Virus record (IMG/VR): IMGVR_UViG_3300035670_000598
Coordinates: 1-38,559 of that record
DNA from: a virus
DNA length: 38,559 nt
Direction: 5' to 3' (one strand)
Made by a program: the position numbers and the translations under genes. This document shows, in pieces, positions 22,408 through 28,013 of this stretch. Under the pieces are notes generated by a model. The model was not told the DNA's origin and did not search any database. It worked only from the letters and a program-made list of their open reading frames with translations. Each line of letters begins with the position of its first letter. Positions within the stretch are counted from its first letter, which is position 1.

Positions 22408-23363
22408 GGCATTGCCCTCTCTAGCGCGTCCGCACGCGCCGTTGCGATCATGGCCCTGCGACTGGGCCTCACCTGCGCACAGCTGGCCACTGTCTGCACT
22501 CCCAGCAGCGCCAGCACATCAGACAGGCCACGCCCTGCGCAGTGGGCGTGGAAACACCGAAAGCCCGGCAGCCTGCCAGCACCACCAGCGATCAACACGG
22601 TCGACGTCGATCCCTGCTGGCCGCCAGTATGCTCCGCGCGCCACGGGCACTGTATAGCCCAGCGCGCATCGCCACCAGCCGTCGAGCCGTGCTGCTGCGG
22701 GTCGAGGCCTGCCGCACGAGCCAGCGCTGCAACGTCGAGCGTGGCCAGATCGACCTCGCCGCCGATCACGGCAGTCTGCACCCGTGGGCGCTCGGCTCGT
22801 GGAAGCTGCGGCAGGGACTGCAGGATCTCGGGCACTCTGTAGACCGCGCCGCTGTCGTGCAGGATGTGCACCAGGTACGGCGGATCGACCTTCTGCTGGG
22901 TCGTGCCGGGCAGCCGCATCACGCGAGGCAGGTCGCACACCGCGCGATCGCTGCCGTAGTGCTGGGCGATCCTGTGCTGCGCGTCGCGGAACAGTCGCGC
23001 GATCGGGTCTGCGCCGCCGTCGATCGCCCAGTAGGCATGCACGCCACGGCGAGACTGGACGATCAGAGTCGGCTCGAGGTGCCACACTGACGGGGCAGGC
23101 GATCCGTCGAAGTCGGCGAACAGCGCCCGCACGCGCAGGACGTCGCCAGCGCGACGGTGGCCGAGCCGTGTCTCATTCACTGTGGCGAAGATCCCTTGGC
23201 CATCAGCCTGTTGGCGCTCTATCCACGGCCACAGCTCGGGCAGCGATCCGCCGCGCACCTCAGGGCGACCGCCAGCCTTCCGGTCATCGAATGTCTGGAT
23301 CGTCAGCTGGTCAGTTCCAGCGATCGCCCACGCCCATGCAAGCGCTTGATCAAGCTGCAACAT
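22395..23363 (-). CDS. DNA primase (RepB-like), with zinc-finger-like C-terminus
   Basis: The ATG at 23363 gives 322 residues; the open frame extends 86 codons further, but that part crosses a promoter and a large hairpin. The core has LRVRALFADFDGSPAPS (acidic pair of the primase active site), TLIVQSRRGVHAYWAIDG and DRAVCDLPRVMRLPGTTQQK, the pattern of RSF1010 RepB'-type primases. The C-terminus has CPWRAEHTGG and FRCFHAHCAGRG, which may form a zinc site like that in CHC2 primases. It makes primers for the SF3 helicase-driven fork. Confidence 0.82.
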   Translation of the reverse strand: MLQLDQALAWAWAIAGTDQLTIQTFDDRKAGGRPEVRGGSLPELWPWIERQQADGQGIFATVNETRLGHRRAGDVLRVRALFADFDGSPAPSVWHLEPTLIVQSRRGVHAYWAIDGGADPIARLFRDAQHRIAQHYGSDRAVCDLPRVMRLPGTTQQKVDPPYLVHILHDSGAVYRVPEILQSLPQLPRAERPRVQTAVIGGEVDLATLDVAALARAAGLDPQQHGSTAGGDARWAIQCPWRAEHTGGQQGSTSTVLIAGGAGRLPGFRCFHAHCAGRGLSDVLALLGVQTVASCAQVRPSRRAMIATARADALERAMPWNR

Positions 23364-23378
23364 CGCGCACCCCGACCG

Positions 23379-23459
23379 CACAGCCCAGATCAGCAACAGG
23401 CGGAACCCCGCACGCGTGGAGACGATACGCGTGCAGGCAAGCTGCTGATCTGGGCTGTG
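23379..23459. repeat. Large nested inverted repeat upstream of primase (possible origin/ssi hairpin)
   Basis: The 17-bp arm at 23379-23395 is the exact reverse complement of 23443-23459. Inside, GCACGCGT (23410-23417) pairs with ACGCGTGC (23427-23434) across a 9-base loop. Both stems can form together on one strand as a long hairpin, or as a cruciform. It sits 16 bp upstream of the primase start in the divergent control region. RepB-type primases start at hairpins near the origin, so a priming site is a reasonable inference; leader RNA control is an alternative. Confidence 0.7.
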
Positions 23460-23490
23460 ATGTCGTGTGGTGCATGGCCGTCTCCGTCGT

Positions 23491-23523
23491 GTGCCCTGCG
23501 CCGTTCCGCGGCGAGAGGGGCAC
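23491..23523 (-). promoter_or_regulatory. 5' stem-loop of leftward early transcript, CGGAA loop
   Basis: On the minus strand GTGCCC (23523-23518) pairs with GGGCAC (23496-23491) and inside it CGCCG (23513-23509) pairs with CGGCG (23503-23499), leaving loop CGGAA. It begins about 7 bases after the -10 hexamer, so it should be at the very 5' end of the leader. Confidence 0.6.
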
Positions 23524-23529
23524 GCCCAC

Positions 23530-23558
23530 AGTCTATCTAGACACTGGTCGCAGGTCAA
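23530..23558 (-). promoter_or_regulatory. Leftward early promoter (primase-helicase operon)
   Basis: On the minus strand TTGACC (23558-23553), a 17-base spacer and TAGACT (23535-23530). The spacer is filled by TGCGACCAGTGTC, the reverse complement of GACACTGGTCGCA (23540-23552), a one-base variant of the element at the rightward promoters. The leader to the primase ATG is about 160 bases. Confidence 0.78.
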
Positions 23559-23614
23559 GCCGTCGGCGCCAGATGCTGATGGCAAGTTTTTTGCGACCCC
23601 CCGCTGAAATATTC

Positions 23615-23643
23615 TTGACACTAGTCGCGTGGCAATCTAAGAT
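23615..23643 (+). promoter_or_regulatory. Rightward early promoter 1
   Basis: TTGACA (23615-23620), 17-base spacer, TAAGAT (23638-23643). The element GACACTAGTCGC covers 23617-23628, overlapping the -35 hexamer. Its spacer also shares CAATC before the -10 with promoter 2. Confidence 0.8.
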
Positions 23644-23650
23644 GGGATCA

Positions 23651-23668
23651 CCAGCGACGGAACGCTGG
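23651..23668 (+). promoter_or_regulatory. 5' stem-loop, ACGGAA loop
   Basis: CCAGCG pairs with CGCTGG around the loop ACGGAA, starting at about the expected transcript start and 25 bases before the ATG at 23694. The stem-loop at 23999-24016 has the same loop and inner stem, with the closing pair changed from C-G to T-A. Confidence 0.7.
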
Positions 23669-23693
23669 CAACCGACACCGAGGAGATCCGAAC

Positions 23694-23864
23694 ATGAAAG
23701 ACTTCAACAAAGAGTACAGCTACTACATCGGAACAGTTTGCCCGTGCTGTCACGCCAGCAGCGAGAAAGGTCACGAGTCCAACGGATTTACGGGCGACCG
23801 GGCATCCTACCTGTGCCGCGAGTGCCACGAGCAATGGGATGCTGAGAGCTACGCCCAGGATTAG
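23694..23864 (+). CDS. Zinc-ribbon protein, 56 aa
   Basis: The ATG at 23694 follows GAGGAGATC. The 56-residue product has two metal-binding knuckles, VCPCCHASSE and LCRECHEQWD, 27 residues apart, with a hydrophilic loop between (GHESNGFTGDRAS), and an acidic C-terminus. It is a compact zinc ribbon. It is the first gene after rightward promoter 1 and is followed by an inverted repeat and a second promoter, so it is expressed separately. Small zinc-ribbon early proteins often bind host RNA polymerase or nucleic acids, but the target here is unknown. Confidence 0.75.
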   Translation: MKDFNKEYSYYIGTVCPCCHASSEKGHESNGFTGDRASYLCRECHEQWDAESYAQD

Positions 23865-23873
23865 CTTGTGCCT

Positions 23874-23913
23874 TCCGTACTGCTCCTCAGCTGAGGTTGG
23901 GGGGCAGAACGGA
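23874..23913 (+). terminator. Inverted repeat after zinc-ribbon gene, possible terminator
   Basis: TCCGT/ACGGA, CTGC/GCAG and CCTC/GAGG arms stack around an AGCT loop, starting 10 bp after the stop at 23864. There is no T-run, so Rho-independent termination is doubtful; RNA stabilisation is also possible. Confidence 0.3.
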
Positions 23914-23962
23914 GCGCACACACTACCGCGCAAGAATTCTGCACCCGACCCCGACAATTCTC

Positions 23963-23991
23963 TTGACACTAGTCGCAAGTCAATCTAGACT
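23963..23991 (+). promoter_or_regulatory. Rightward early promoter 2
   Basis: TTGACA (23963-23968), 17-base spacer, TAGACT (23986-23991), with GACACTAGTCGC at 23965-23976. It is nearly a copy of promoter 1 in sequence from -35 to the leader stem-loop, suggesting duplication of the promoter-leader module. Confidence 0.82.
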
Positions 23992-23998
23992 GTGTTTA

Positions 23999-24016
23999 TC
24001 AGCGACGGAACGCTGA
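23999..24016 (+). promoter_or_regulatory. 5' stem-loop, ACGGAA loop (second copy)
   Basis: TCAGCG pairs with CGCTGA around ACGGAA, beginning at about the expected transcript start, 21 bases before the ATG at 24038. The outermost pair is T-A where copy one has C-G, which keeps pairing. Confidence 0.7.
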
Positions 24017-24037
24017 CCACCACCGAGGAGACAGACA

Positions 24038-24265
24038 ATGACGAAGGAAATGCTGATCGCGAACGCAGGACTCAAGGTTGCAGCCCCCCAGTGGGTTGAT
24101 CTCCAGTTCGAGCTGATCTGCGCCGCTCGCGACACGATGGCCGCTGGCGACATGGGCAAGGCTCTACAGATGCTGCACTTTGCCGCCACCGTCGTGGCCC
24201 ACCCTGACTTCTTCGGCGACGAGATGATCGAGCAGCTCTACAACGGCCTGCGCGCGCAGGCCTAG
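24038..24265 (+). CDS. Hypothetical helical protein, 75 aa
   Basis: The ATG at 24038 follows GAGGAGACA. The product looks all-helical (QWVDLQFELICAARDTMAAG, GKALQMLHFAATVVAHPDFF, then EMIEQLYNGLRAQA) with a mild acidic charge and no membrane segment. I do not recognise it. It is the first gene after promoter 2, so it is probably made early and in quantity, as is usual for host-takeover proteins. Confidence 0.65.
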   Translation: MTKEMLIANAGLKVAAPQWVDLQFELICAARDTMAAGDMGKALQMLHFAATVVAHPDFFGDEMIEQLYNGLRAQA

Positions 24266-24328
24266 TCAGCAGGTGGGGCGCGCATACCGACCACGCGCAC
24301 ACAACCACACCACCAAGGAGACACTACC

Positions 24329-24568
24329 ATGCACTACGCCGACACCATCACCTTTGCCGTCCACGAAAGCGCACGCCACAATGTGTGCGTGACCCTGCGC
24401 GGTATCGACGACATCGACGCCGCATGCCAGATTGTCGAGGACGCGTTCGACGACCTGATTGGCGACGCGTACGCCGACTACGAAACCGAGCAGCATGACG
24501 ACGGCGACGGCGTGACCGTGCGCGGATATTCGGACGTGCACAGCATCTTCATCGACCTCCGCCGCTAA
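24329..24568 (+). CDS. Small acidic early protein, 79 aa
   Basis: The ATG follows AAGGAGACA. The protein starts with a strand-helix unit (YADTITFAVHESARHNVCVT) and then a strongly acidic middle (DDIDAACQIVEDAFDDLIGD, YADYETEQHDDGDG). Net charge is strongly negative. Small acidic early phage proteins can mimic DNA and block restriction enzymes or RNA polymerase, but I see no specific match, so that is only a possibility. It is cotranscribed with its neighbours in the rightward early block. Confidence 0.65.
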   Translation: MHYADTITFAVHESARHNVCVTLRGIDDIDAACQIVEDAFDDLIGDAYADYETEQHDDGDGVTVRGYSDVHSIFIDLRR

Positions 24569-24596
24569 GCGCACCACACCACCAGGAGACACCACC

Positions 24597-24764
24597 ATGC
24601 GCCACCAATGCCGAGACTGCCTCACCGTCAGCGACCGCCCCGAGTACTGCCAGACCTGCGCCGACAGCCGCGACCGCCACGAACAGATTTCCGACGCCAT
24701 CGAGACGGCTCTAGTCGCTGGTGTCGGCGTCATCTTCCTGCTGCTCGTGGTCGCCCTGTCATGA
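24597..24764 (+). CDS. Zinc-knuckle membrane protein, 55 aa
   Basis: The ATG at 24597 follows CAGGAGACA. The N-terminus has paired Cys (HQCRDCLTV and YCQTCADSRD) that can form a zinc knuckle. The C-terminal 22 residues form a transmembrane helix (VAGVGVIFLLLVVALS). The predicted topology is a cytoplasmic zinc knuckle tethered to the inner membrane. The stop overlaps the next ATG (ATGA at 24761). Confidence 0.65.
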   Translation: MRHQCRDCLTVSDRPEYCQTCADSRDRHEQISDAIETALVAGVGVIFLLLVVALS

Positions 24765-24985
24765 GCCGCCAGCTGCGACACTCATGGCGCCTCGTGCGCG
24801 ACCTCGCGTATCCGTGGTCCCAGTACCAGTGCAGGACGTGCGGCGCCGACGTCCAAGCACCCTACGGCCCGCCGTCGACCATGCACCGCGTTCGCTGGCA
24901 GGGCCTGATCCTCGAGCGGTTCGAGCGACGACCAGACTGCACCGCGCAAAGCCCGACGATCCGACGCTCTACCTGGCCAGCCTGA
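24761..24985 (+). CDS. Hypothetical basic protein, 74 aa
   Basis: The start at 24761 is coupled to the previous gene by ATGA; the longer open frame above is a shadow of that gene. The product is basic, with a Cys pair (YQCRTCGADVQAP) and a third Cys later (RRPDCTAQSP), a possible zinc site, and Arg/Trp-rich stretches (RQLRHSWRLVRDLAYPW). It may bind nucleic acid. I do not recognise a family. Confidence 0.6.
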   Translation: MSRQLRHSWRLVRDLAYPWSQYQCRTCGADVQAPYGPPSTMHRVRWQGLILERFERRPDCTAQSPTIRRSTWPA

Positions 24986-25022
24986 CGTGGTACGCTGTGG
25001 CCTCACCTTCTGGAGGCCCACC

Positions 25023-25469
25023 ATGTCCGACCTGTCCCGCTCCCGACTGCTCAACCTGCTGGCGCTCCTGCGCGCTGCCCAGCTCGTCCACCACACTGCC
25101 CACTGGCAGACCCGTGGCGCAACGTTCTACGGCGACCACCAGCTGTTCGCCCGCCTCTACGGCGACGTCCTCGAGGAGGCCGACGGCCTCGCCGAGAAGC
25201 TCGTCTACCTGCTCGGCACCGAGGCAGTCGACGCCCTCGATCAGGTCGTGCGTCTGCACGCTGCCGTCCGCAAGGCCGTCGAGGTGTCTGCCGACCTGGT
25301 GCAGCGCTCCTACGCCCTCGAGATGTCGCTGCAAGCTGCCATCGCAGCCGCTCGCGAAGGCCTCGCCGCCGAGGGCAAGCTGCCGCTGGGGCTGGACAAT
25401 TACCTGGCAGGACTCGCCGACGCCCACGAGACCGCGTGCTACCTGCTCCGTCAGCGCAGCGAGCGTTGA
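25023..25469 (+). CDS. Dps-like ferritin-family protein
   Basis: The ATG at 25023 follows GGAGG; an ATG-like start 36 bases earlier lacks one. The 148-residue protein looks like a four-helix bundle. The first two helices hold His27 (HHTAHWQTRG), His39 (YGDHQLF), Asp54 and Glu58 (EEADGLAEK). The spacing 12-15-4 equals that of His51, His63, Asp78 and Glu82 of E. coli Dps, the intersubunit ferroxidase ligands; the ligand at Asp67 is Ala here. Dps proteins form 12-subunit shells that oxidise iron with peroxide and can coat DNA. In a phage it may protect DNA from oxidative damage or compact the host nucleoid. Confidence 0.75.
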   Translation: MSDLSRSRLLNLLALLRAAQLVHHTAHWQTRGATFYGDHQLFARLYGDVLEEADGLAEKLVYLLGTEAVDALDQVVRLHAAVRKAVEVSADLVQRSYALEMSLQAAIAAAREGLAAEGKLPLGLDNYLAGLADAHETACYLLRQRSER

Positions 25470-25476
25470 CATTCGG

Positions 25477-25707
25477 CATCTGTTAGATCTGTTAGGGGAT
25501 CTGTTAGTCCAAACACCGCGAGATCACAGCACTTCTAACAGACTAACAGATCTAACAGATGTTTCGCTGCCGGATCCTACATAGAGCGATCTGCGTCTCG
25601 TATATGTGTGCGCGATCATCTGTTAGATCTGTTAATCTGTTAGTAACGTAAGGATCACAGGCACTTGCGGCTAACAGATCCTCAGGGCATCTGTTAGGAT
25701 CTGTTAG
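25477..25707. repeat. Array of twelve ATCTGTTAG repeats in direct and inverted order
   Basis: Forward copies start at 25478, 25487, 25499, 25618, 25627 (last base changed), 25635, 25689 and 25699. Inverted copies (CTAACAGAT) start at 25535 (last base changed), 25543, 25552 and 25671. The 19-base arm 25477-25495 pairs exactly with 25543-25561, and a third copy on each side adds 8 bp after a 4-base bulge. The two spacers share GATCACAG and CACTT, so the module looks duplicated. It lies between the Dps-like gene and the 167-residue gene, and is less GC-rich than the genome. It could be an iteron-type origin, a set of operators, or a structured RNA. Confidence 0.85.
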
Positions 25708-25734
25708 TCCAACGATCTAGGGTACTTCCGTCGC

Positions 25735-25763
25735 TTGCCAGCGCCACACCTACGGCGTACCCT
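25735..25763 (+). promoter_or_regulatory. Possible promoter flanked by inverted repeat
   Basis: TTGCCA (25735-25740), 17-base spacer and TACCCT (25758-25763) form a weak promoter for the gene at 25806. The arms AGGGTAC (25719-25725) and GTACCCT (25757-25763) form a perfect 7-bp inverted repeat that spans the -35 and covers the -10, a possible operator. Confidence 0.35.
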
Positions 25764-25805
25764 GACCCCACGGCGCCACCATCGACCCGCGCCACGGAGG
25801 ATCCC

Positions 25806-26309
25806 ATGCCATTGACCGCACCTACCCTCAAGCAGATCAGCGCCATCGGCGGCTTCGACTACACCACCAAGGCCGCTGTCCCGGTCAAGGACTTCTTGGC
25901 CAAGGTTGCCAATTCGACCATGTACGTCAGCAACCAGGTAGCTGGCCCCGAGATGACTCCCGCTGGCACCGATGTGACGCACTACGTTTTTGTTGCCGAT
26001 GCACCGTGCACCGTCACGGCAGCCAAGATCGTCCAAGGCGGCACCCCGACAGTTGCGCCTGCCGCTGCGCCCAACGACCTCAAGATCGAGGTCAAGAACG
26101 GCGCCACCGTCGTCGCGACGCGCACCTACAACAACGTCACCCTGCTGCCCGCCGCTGGCACCTTCTCGGCGTTGACCCTCTCGGGAACGGCAGCCAACCT
26201 CGACCTGGCGGCTGGCGACGTCCTCAGCCTCGTCGTGACCCAGAACGGCCTGTGCGAGCTCAACCCGTCGAGCCTGACTCTGGTCGTCTCGATGATCCCG
26301 AAGGCCTGA
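25806..26309 (+). CDS. Hypothetical beta-rich protein, 167 aa (possible virion decoration)
   Basis: The ATG follows CGGAGG. The 167-residue protein begins with a short leader (PLTAPTLKQISAIGGFDYTT), and residues 50-160 form a beta-sandwich-like region rich in Thr, Val and Ala (DVTHYVFVADAPCTVTAAKI, DLKIEVKNGATVVATRTYNN, VLSLVVTQNGLCEL). Such low-charge jelly-roll proteins are common as head decoration or fibre proteins. It stands alone with its own candidate promoter, just before the packaging genes. I do not recognise a family. Confidence 0.6.
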   Translation: MPLTAPTLKQISAIGGFDYTTKAAVPVKDFLAKVANSTMYVSNQVAGPEMTPAGTDVTHYVFVADAPCTVTAAKIVQGGTPTVAPAAAPNDLKIEVKNGATVVATRTYNNVTLLPAAGTFSALTLSGTAANLDLAAGDVLSLVVTQNGLCELNPSSLTLVVSMIPKA

Positions 26310-26353
26310 CACTAGTCGCACAGCTTGCCTCCAGCTGGCAGTCAGCCTAGACT
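26308..26353 (+). promoter_or_regulatory. Promoter of the ParB-methyltransferase/terminase operon with upstream GACACTAGTCGCA
   Basis: TTGCCT (26325-26330), 17-base spacer and TAGACT (26348-26353) form the promoter; the start site would lie about 12 bases before the GTG at 26372. GACACTAGTCGCA (26308-26320) lies immediately upstream and overlaps the TGA of the previous gene. The -10 hexamer equals those of two early promoters. Confidence 0.6.
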
Positions 26354-26371
26354 GTCGGCTGGAGGTGCTGT

Positions 26372-27610
26372 GTGAGCCAAGAAGCCGCCGCCGTATGGGT
26401 CGATGTCGCCGAGCTGCGACCGTGGGCCAACAATCCCCGAGACAACCGCAAGGCAATTGACGAGGTGGCCAAGAGCATTCGCCGCTTCGGCTGGGGCTCT
26501 CCCATCGTCGCCAACAAGCGCGACGGCGAGATCATCGCTGGACACACACGGTTCGCAGCGGCTCAGAAGCTCGGGCTCGACAAGGTGCCTGTGCGCTGGC
26601 TCGACCTCGACCCAGCTGACGCGCATGCGCTTGCGCTGGCCGACAACAAAGTCGGCGAGGTCGCGACGTGGGACGACGCTACGCTGCGGCAGGTCTTGCA
26701 GGAATTGCAGGACGCCGATGCGTCTCTGCTGGCCGATACTGGTTTCAGCGATGAGGAGCTGGCCGCGCTGATGGGCGACGTGCAGCCGAGCGTGCTGGAA
26801 CCCGAAGGCGATCCGCCCGAGGTTGACGAGGCTGGGCCTGTGCATAGCGTGCCTGGAGAGGTCTACCAACTTGGGCCGCATCGGCTTATGTGTGGCGACT
26901 CGACTAGCGTGGATGCTGTTGAGACGCTAATGGCTGGCGAGAAGGCCGACATGGTGTTCACTGATCCGCCATATGGCGTGAGCTACACGGATAGCCTTGG
27001 TCGAAGTATCAAGAATGATGATTTGACCGATGGAGATCTGCAAGAGTTTTTGCAAAAAGCATTTGCTTCTGCTGTTGCGGTGTCAGTGGATGATGCGCCT
27101 TGGTACGTGTGGCATGCCAGCAGGTATCAGCGCGAATTTGAAAGTGCATTGAACGCTTGCGCTGTTCAGGTGAAGCAGCAGATCATCTGGGTGAAAGGCG
27201 AAGGCGTAGATGGGACTGCTCAGATAAAAGCGCCAGCAATCGGTCGTTCTGATTTCCGCTGGCTTCATGAGCCATGCTTTTATGCATCAAGAGGCAAGCC
27301 GTTTAACGCCGGCGACCGCAAGACCACAACTGTCTGGACAGTGAGCCGGCCGACCACAAAAACGGTCCACCCGACGCAAAAGCCCATCCCTCTGATTGAA
27401 ATTGCTATCGACAACTCTGCTAAAAAGAAGGCCACGATACTCGACCTGTTCGGCGGCAGCGGCAGCACGCTGATCGCGTGTGAAAAGACTGGTCGCCAAT
27501 CGCGACTGATGGAACTCGACCCGCGCTACTGCGACGTCATCCGTCGCCGATGGACTCGCTGGGCCAAGGCCAACAACGTAGACCCAGGAACGGGGGCGCT
27601 CGATGGCTGA
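26372..27610 (+). CDS. ParB-like domain fused to N4/N6 DNA methyltransferase
   Basis: The GTG at 26372 follows GGAGGTG. Residues 10-90 are ParB/Srx-like: VDVAELRPWANNPRDNRKAI, FGWGSPIVANKRDGEIIAGH and GHTRFAAAQKLGLDKVPVRW. The methyltransferase half has the catalytic DPPY near residue 198 (MVFTDPPYGVSYTD) and a C-terminal AdoMet motif ILDLFGGSGSTLIACE. This fusion is common in phages beside terminase genes. It likely modifies phage DNA, and the ParB part may give site binding. Bases 26900-27470 are clearly less GC-rich and use different codons from the flanks, suggesting the catalytic core was swapped in by recombination. Confidence 0.92.
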   Translation: MSQEAAAVWVDVAELRPWANNPRDNRKAIDEVAKSIRRFGWGSPIVANKRDGEIIAGHTRFAAAQKLGLDKVPVRWLDLDPADAHALALADNKVGEVATWDDATLRQVLQELQDADASLLADTGFSDEELAALMGDVQPSVLEPEGDPPEVDEAGPVHSVPGEVYQLGPHRLMCGDSTSVDAVETLMAGEKADMVFTDPPYGVSYTDSLGRSIKNDDLTDGDLQEFLQKAFASAVAVSVDDAPWYVWHASRYQREFESALNACAVQVKQQIIWVKGEGVDGTAQIKAPAIGRSDFRWLHEPCFYASRGKPFNAGDRKTTTVWTVSRPTTKTVHPTQKPIPLIEIAIDNSAKKKATILDLFGGSGSTLIACEKTGRQSRLMELDPRYCDVIRRRWTRWAKANNVDPGTGALDG

Positions 27611-28013
27611 CCGGGGACGGCCTACCAAATACACGCCCGATCGCGTCAAGCGGATCCTTGAGGCGATCAAGCTGGGCGTGGCGTACATCGACGCCGCGAG
27701 CTATGCGGGCATCAGTCGCGAGACGTTCAACGAATGGCGCAAGCAGTATCCTGACTTTTCTGACGCAGTAGAAGAAGCAGCAGGACAAGCCGTCGTCGCC
27801 AACATGGCCAAAATTCAGAAAGCCGCCAGCGAGGGCAGCTGGCAGGCGTCAGCGTGGATCCTCGAGCGTCGCCACCCTGACCGCTACGGACGCACGCGCG
27901 TGGAGCTCACAGGCGCCGAGGGCGGCCCAGTGGCAGTCGCCGCCAACGTGGTCGTCGTGCCCAAGATGGTCGATGACCCAGAGGCGTGGGCCGAGATGGC
28001 CAAGGGCAGATGA
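27603..28013 (+). CDS. terS: Terminase small subunit
   Basis: The 136-residue protein starts inside the end of the methyltransferase gene (8-base overlap). The N-terminus is a helix-turn-helix (RPTKYTPDRVKRILEAIKLG, then AASYAGISRETFNEWRKQYP), followed by a helical oligomerisation part (AAGQAVVANMAKIQKAASEG) and the phrase WQASAWILERRHPDRYGRTR, which is typical of phage small terminases. It recognises the packaging site and loads the large subunit, encoded next with an ATGA overlap. Confidence 0.85.
   Translation: MADRGRPTKYTPDRVKRILEAIKLGVAYIDAASYAGISRETFNEWRKQYPDFSDAVEEAAGQAVVANMAKIQKAASEGSWQASAWILERRHPDRYGRTRVELTGAEGGPVAVAANVVVVPKMVDDPEAWAEMAKGR

Noticed and set aside
22784-23845. 353-codon forward frame over the primase gene and the control region
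   Set aside because: It runs antisense to the primase and across promoters, hairpins and the zinc-ribbon gene; the translation is Arg/Ala/Ser-rich.
25477-25707. CRISPR array
   Set aside because: Repeats are 9 bases, in both orientations, with unequal spacing and no spacer-like unique segments of constant length.
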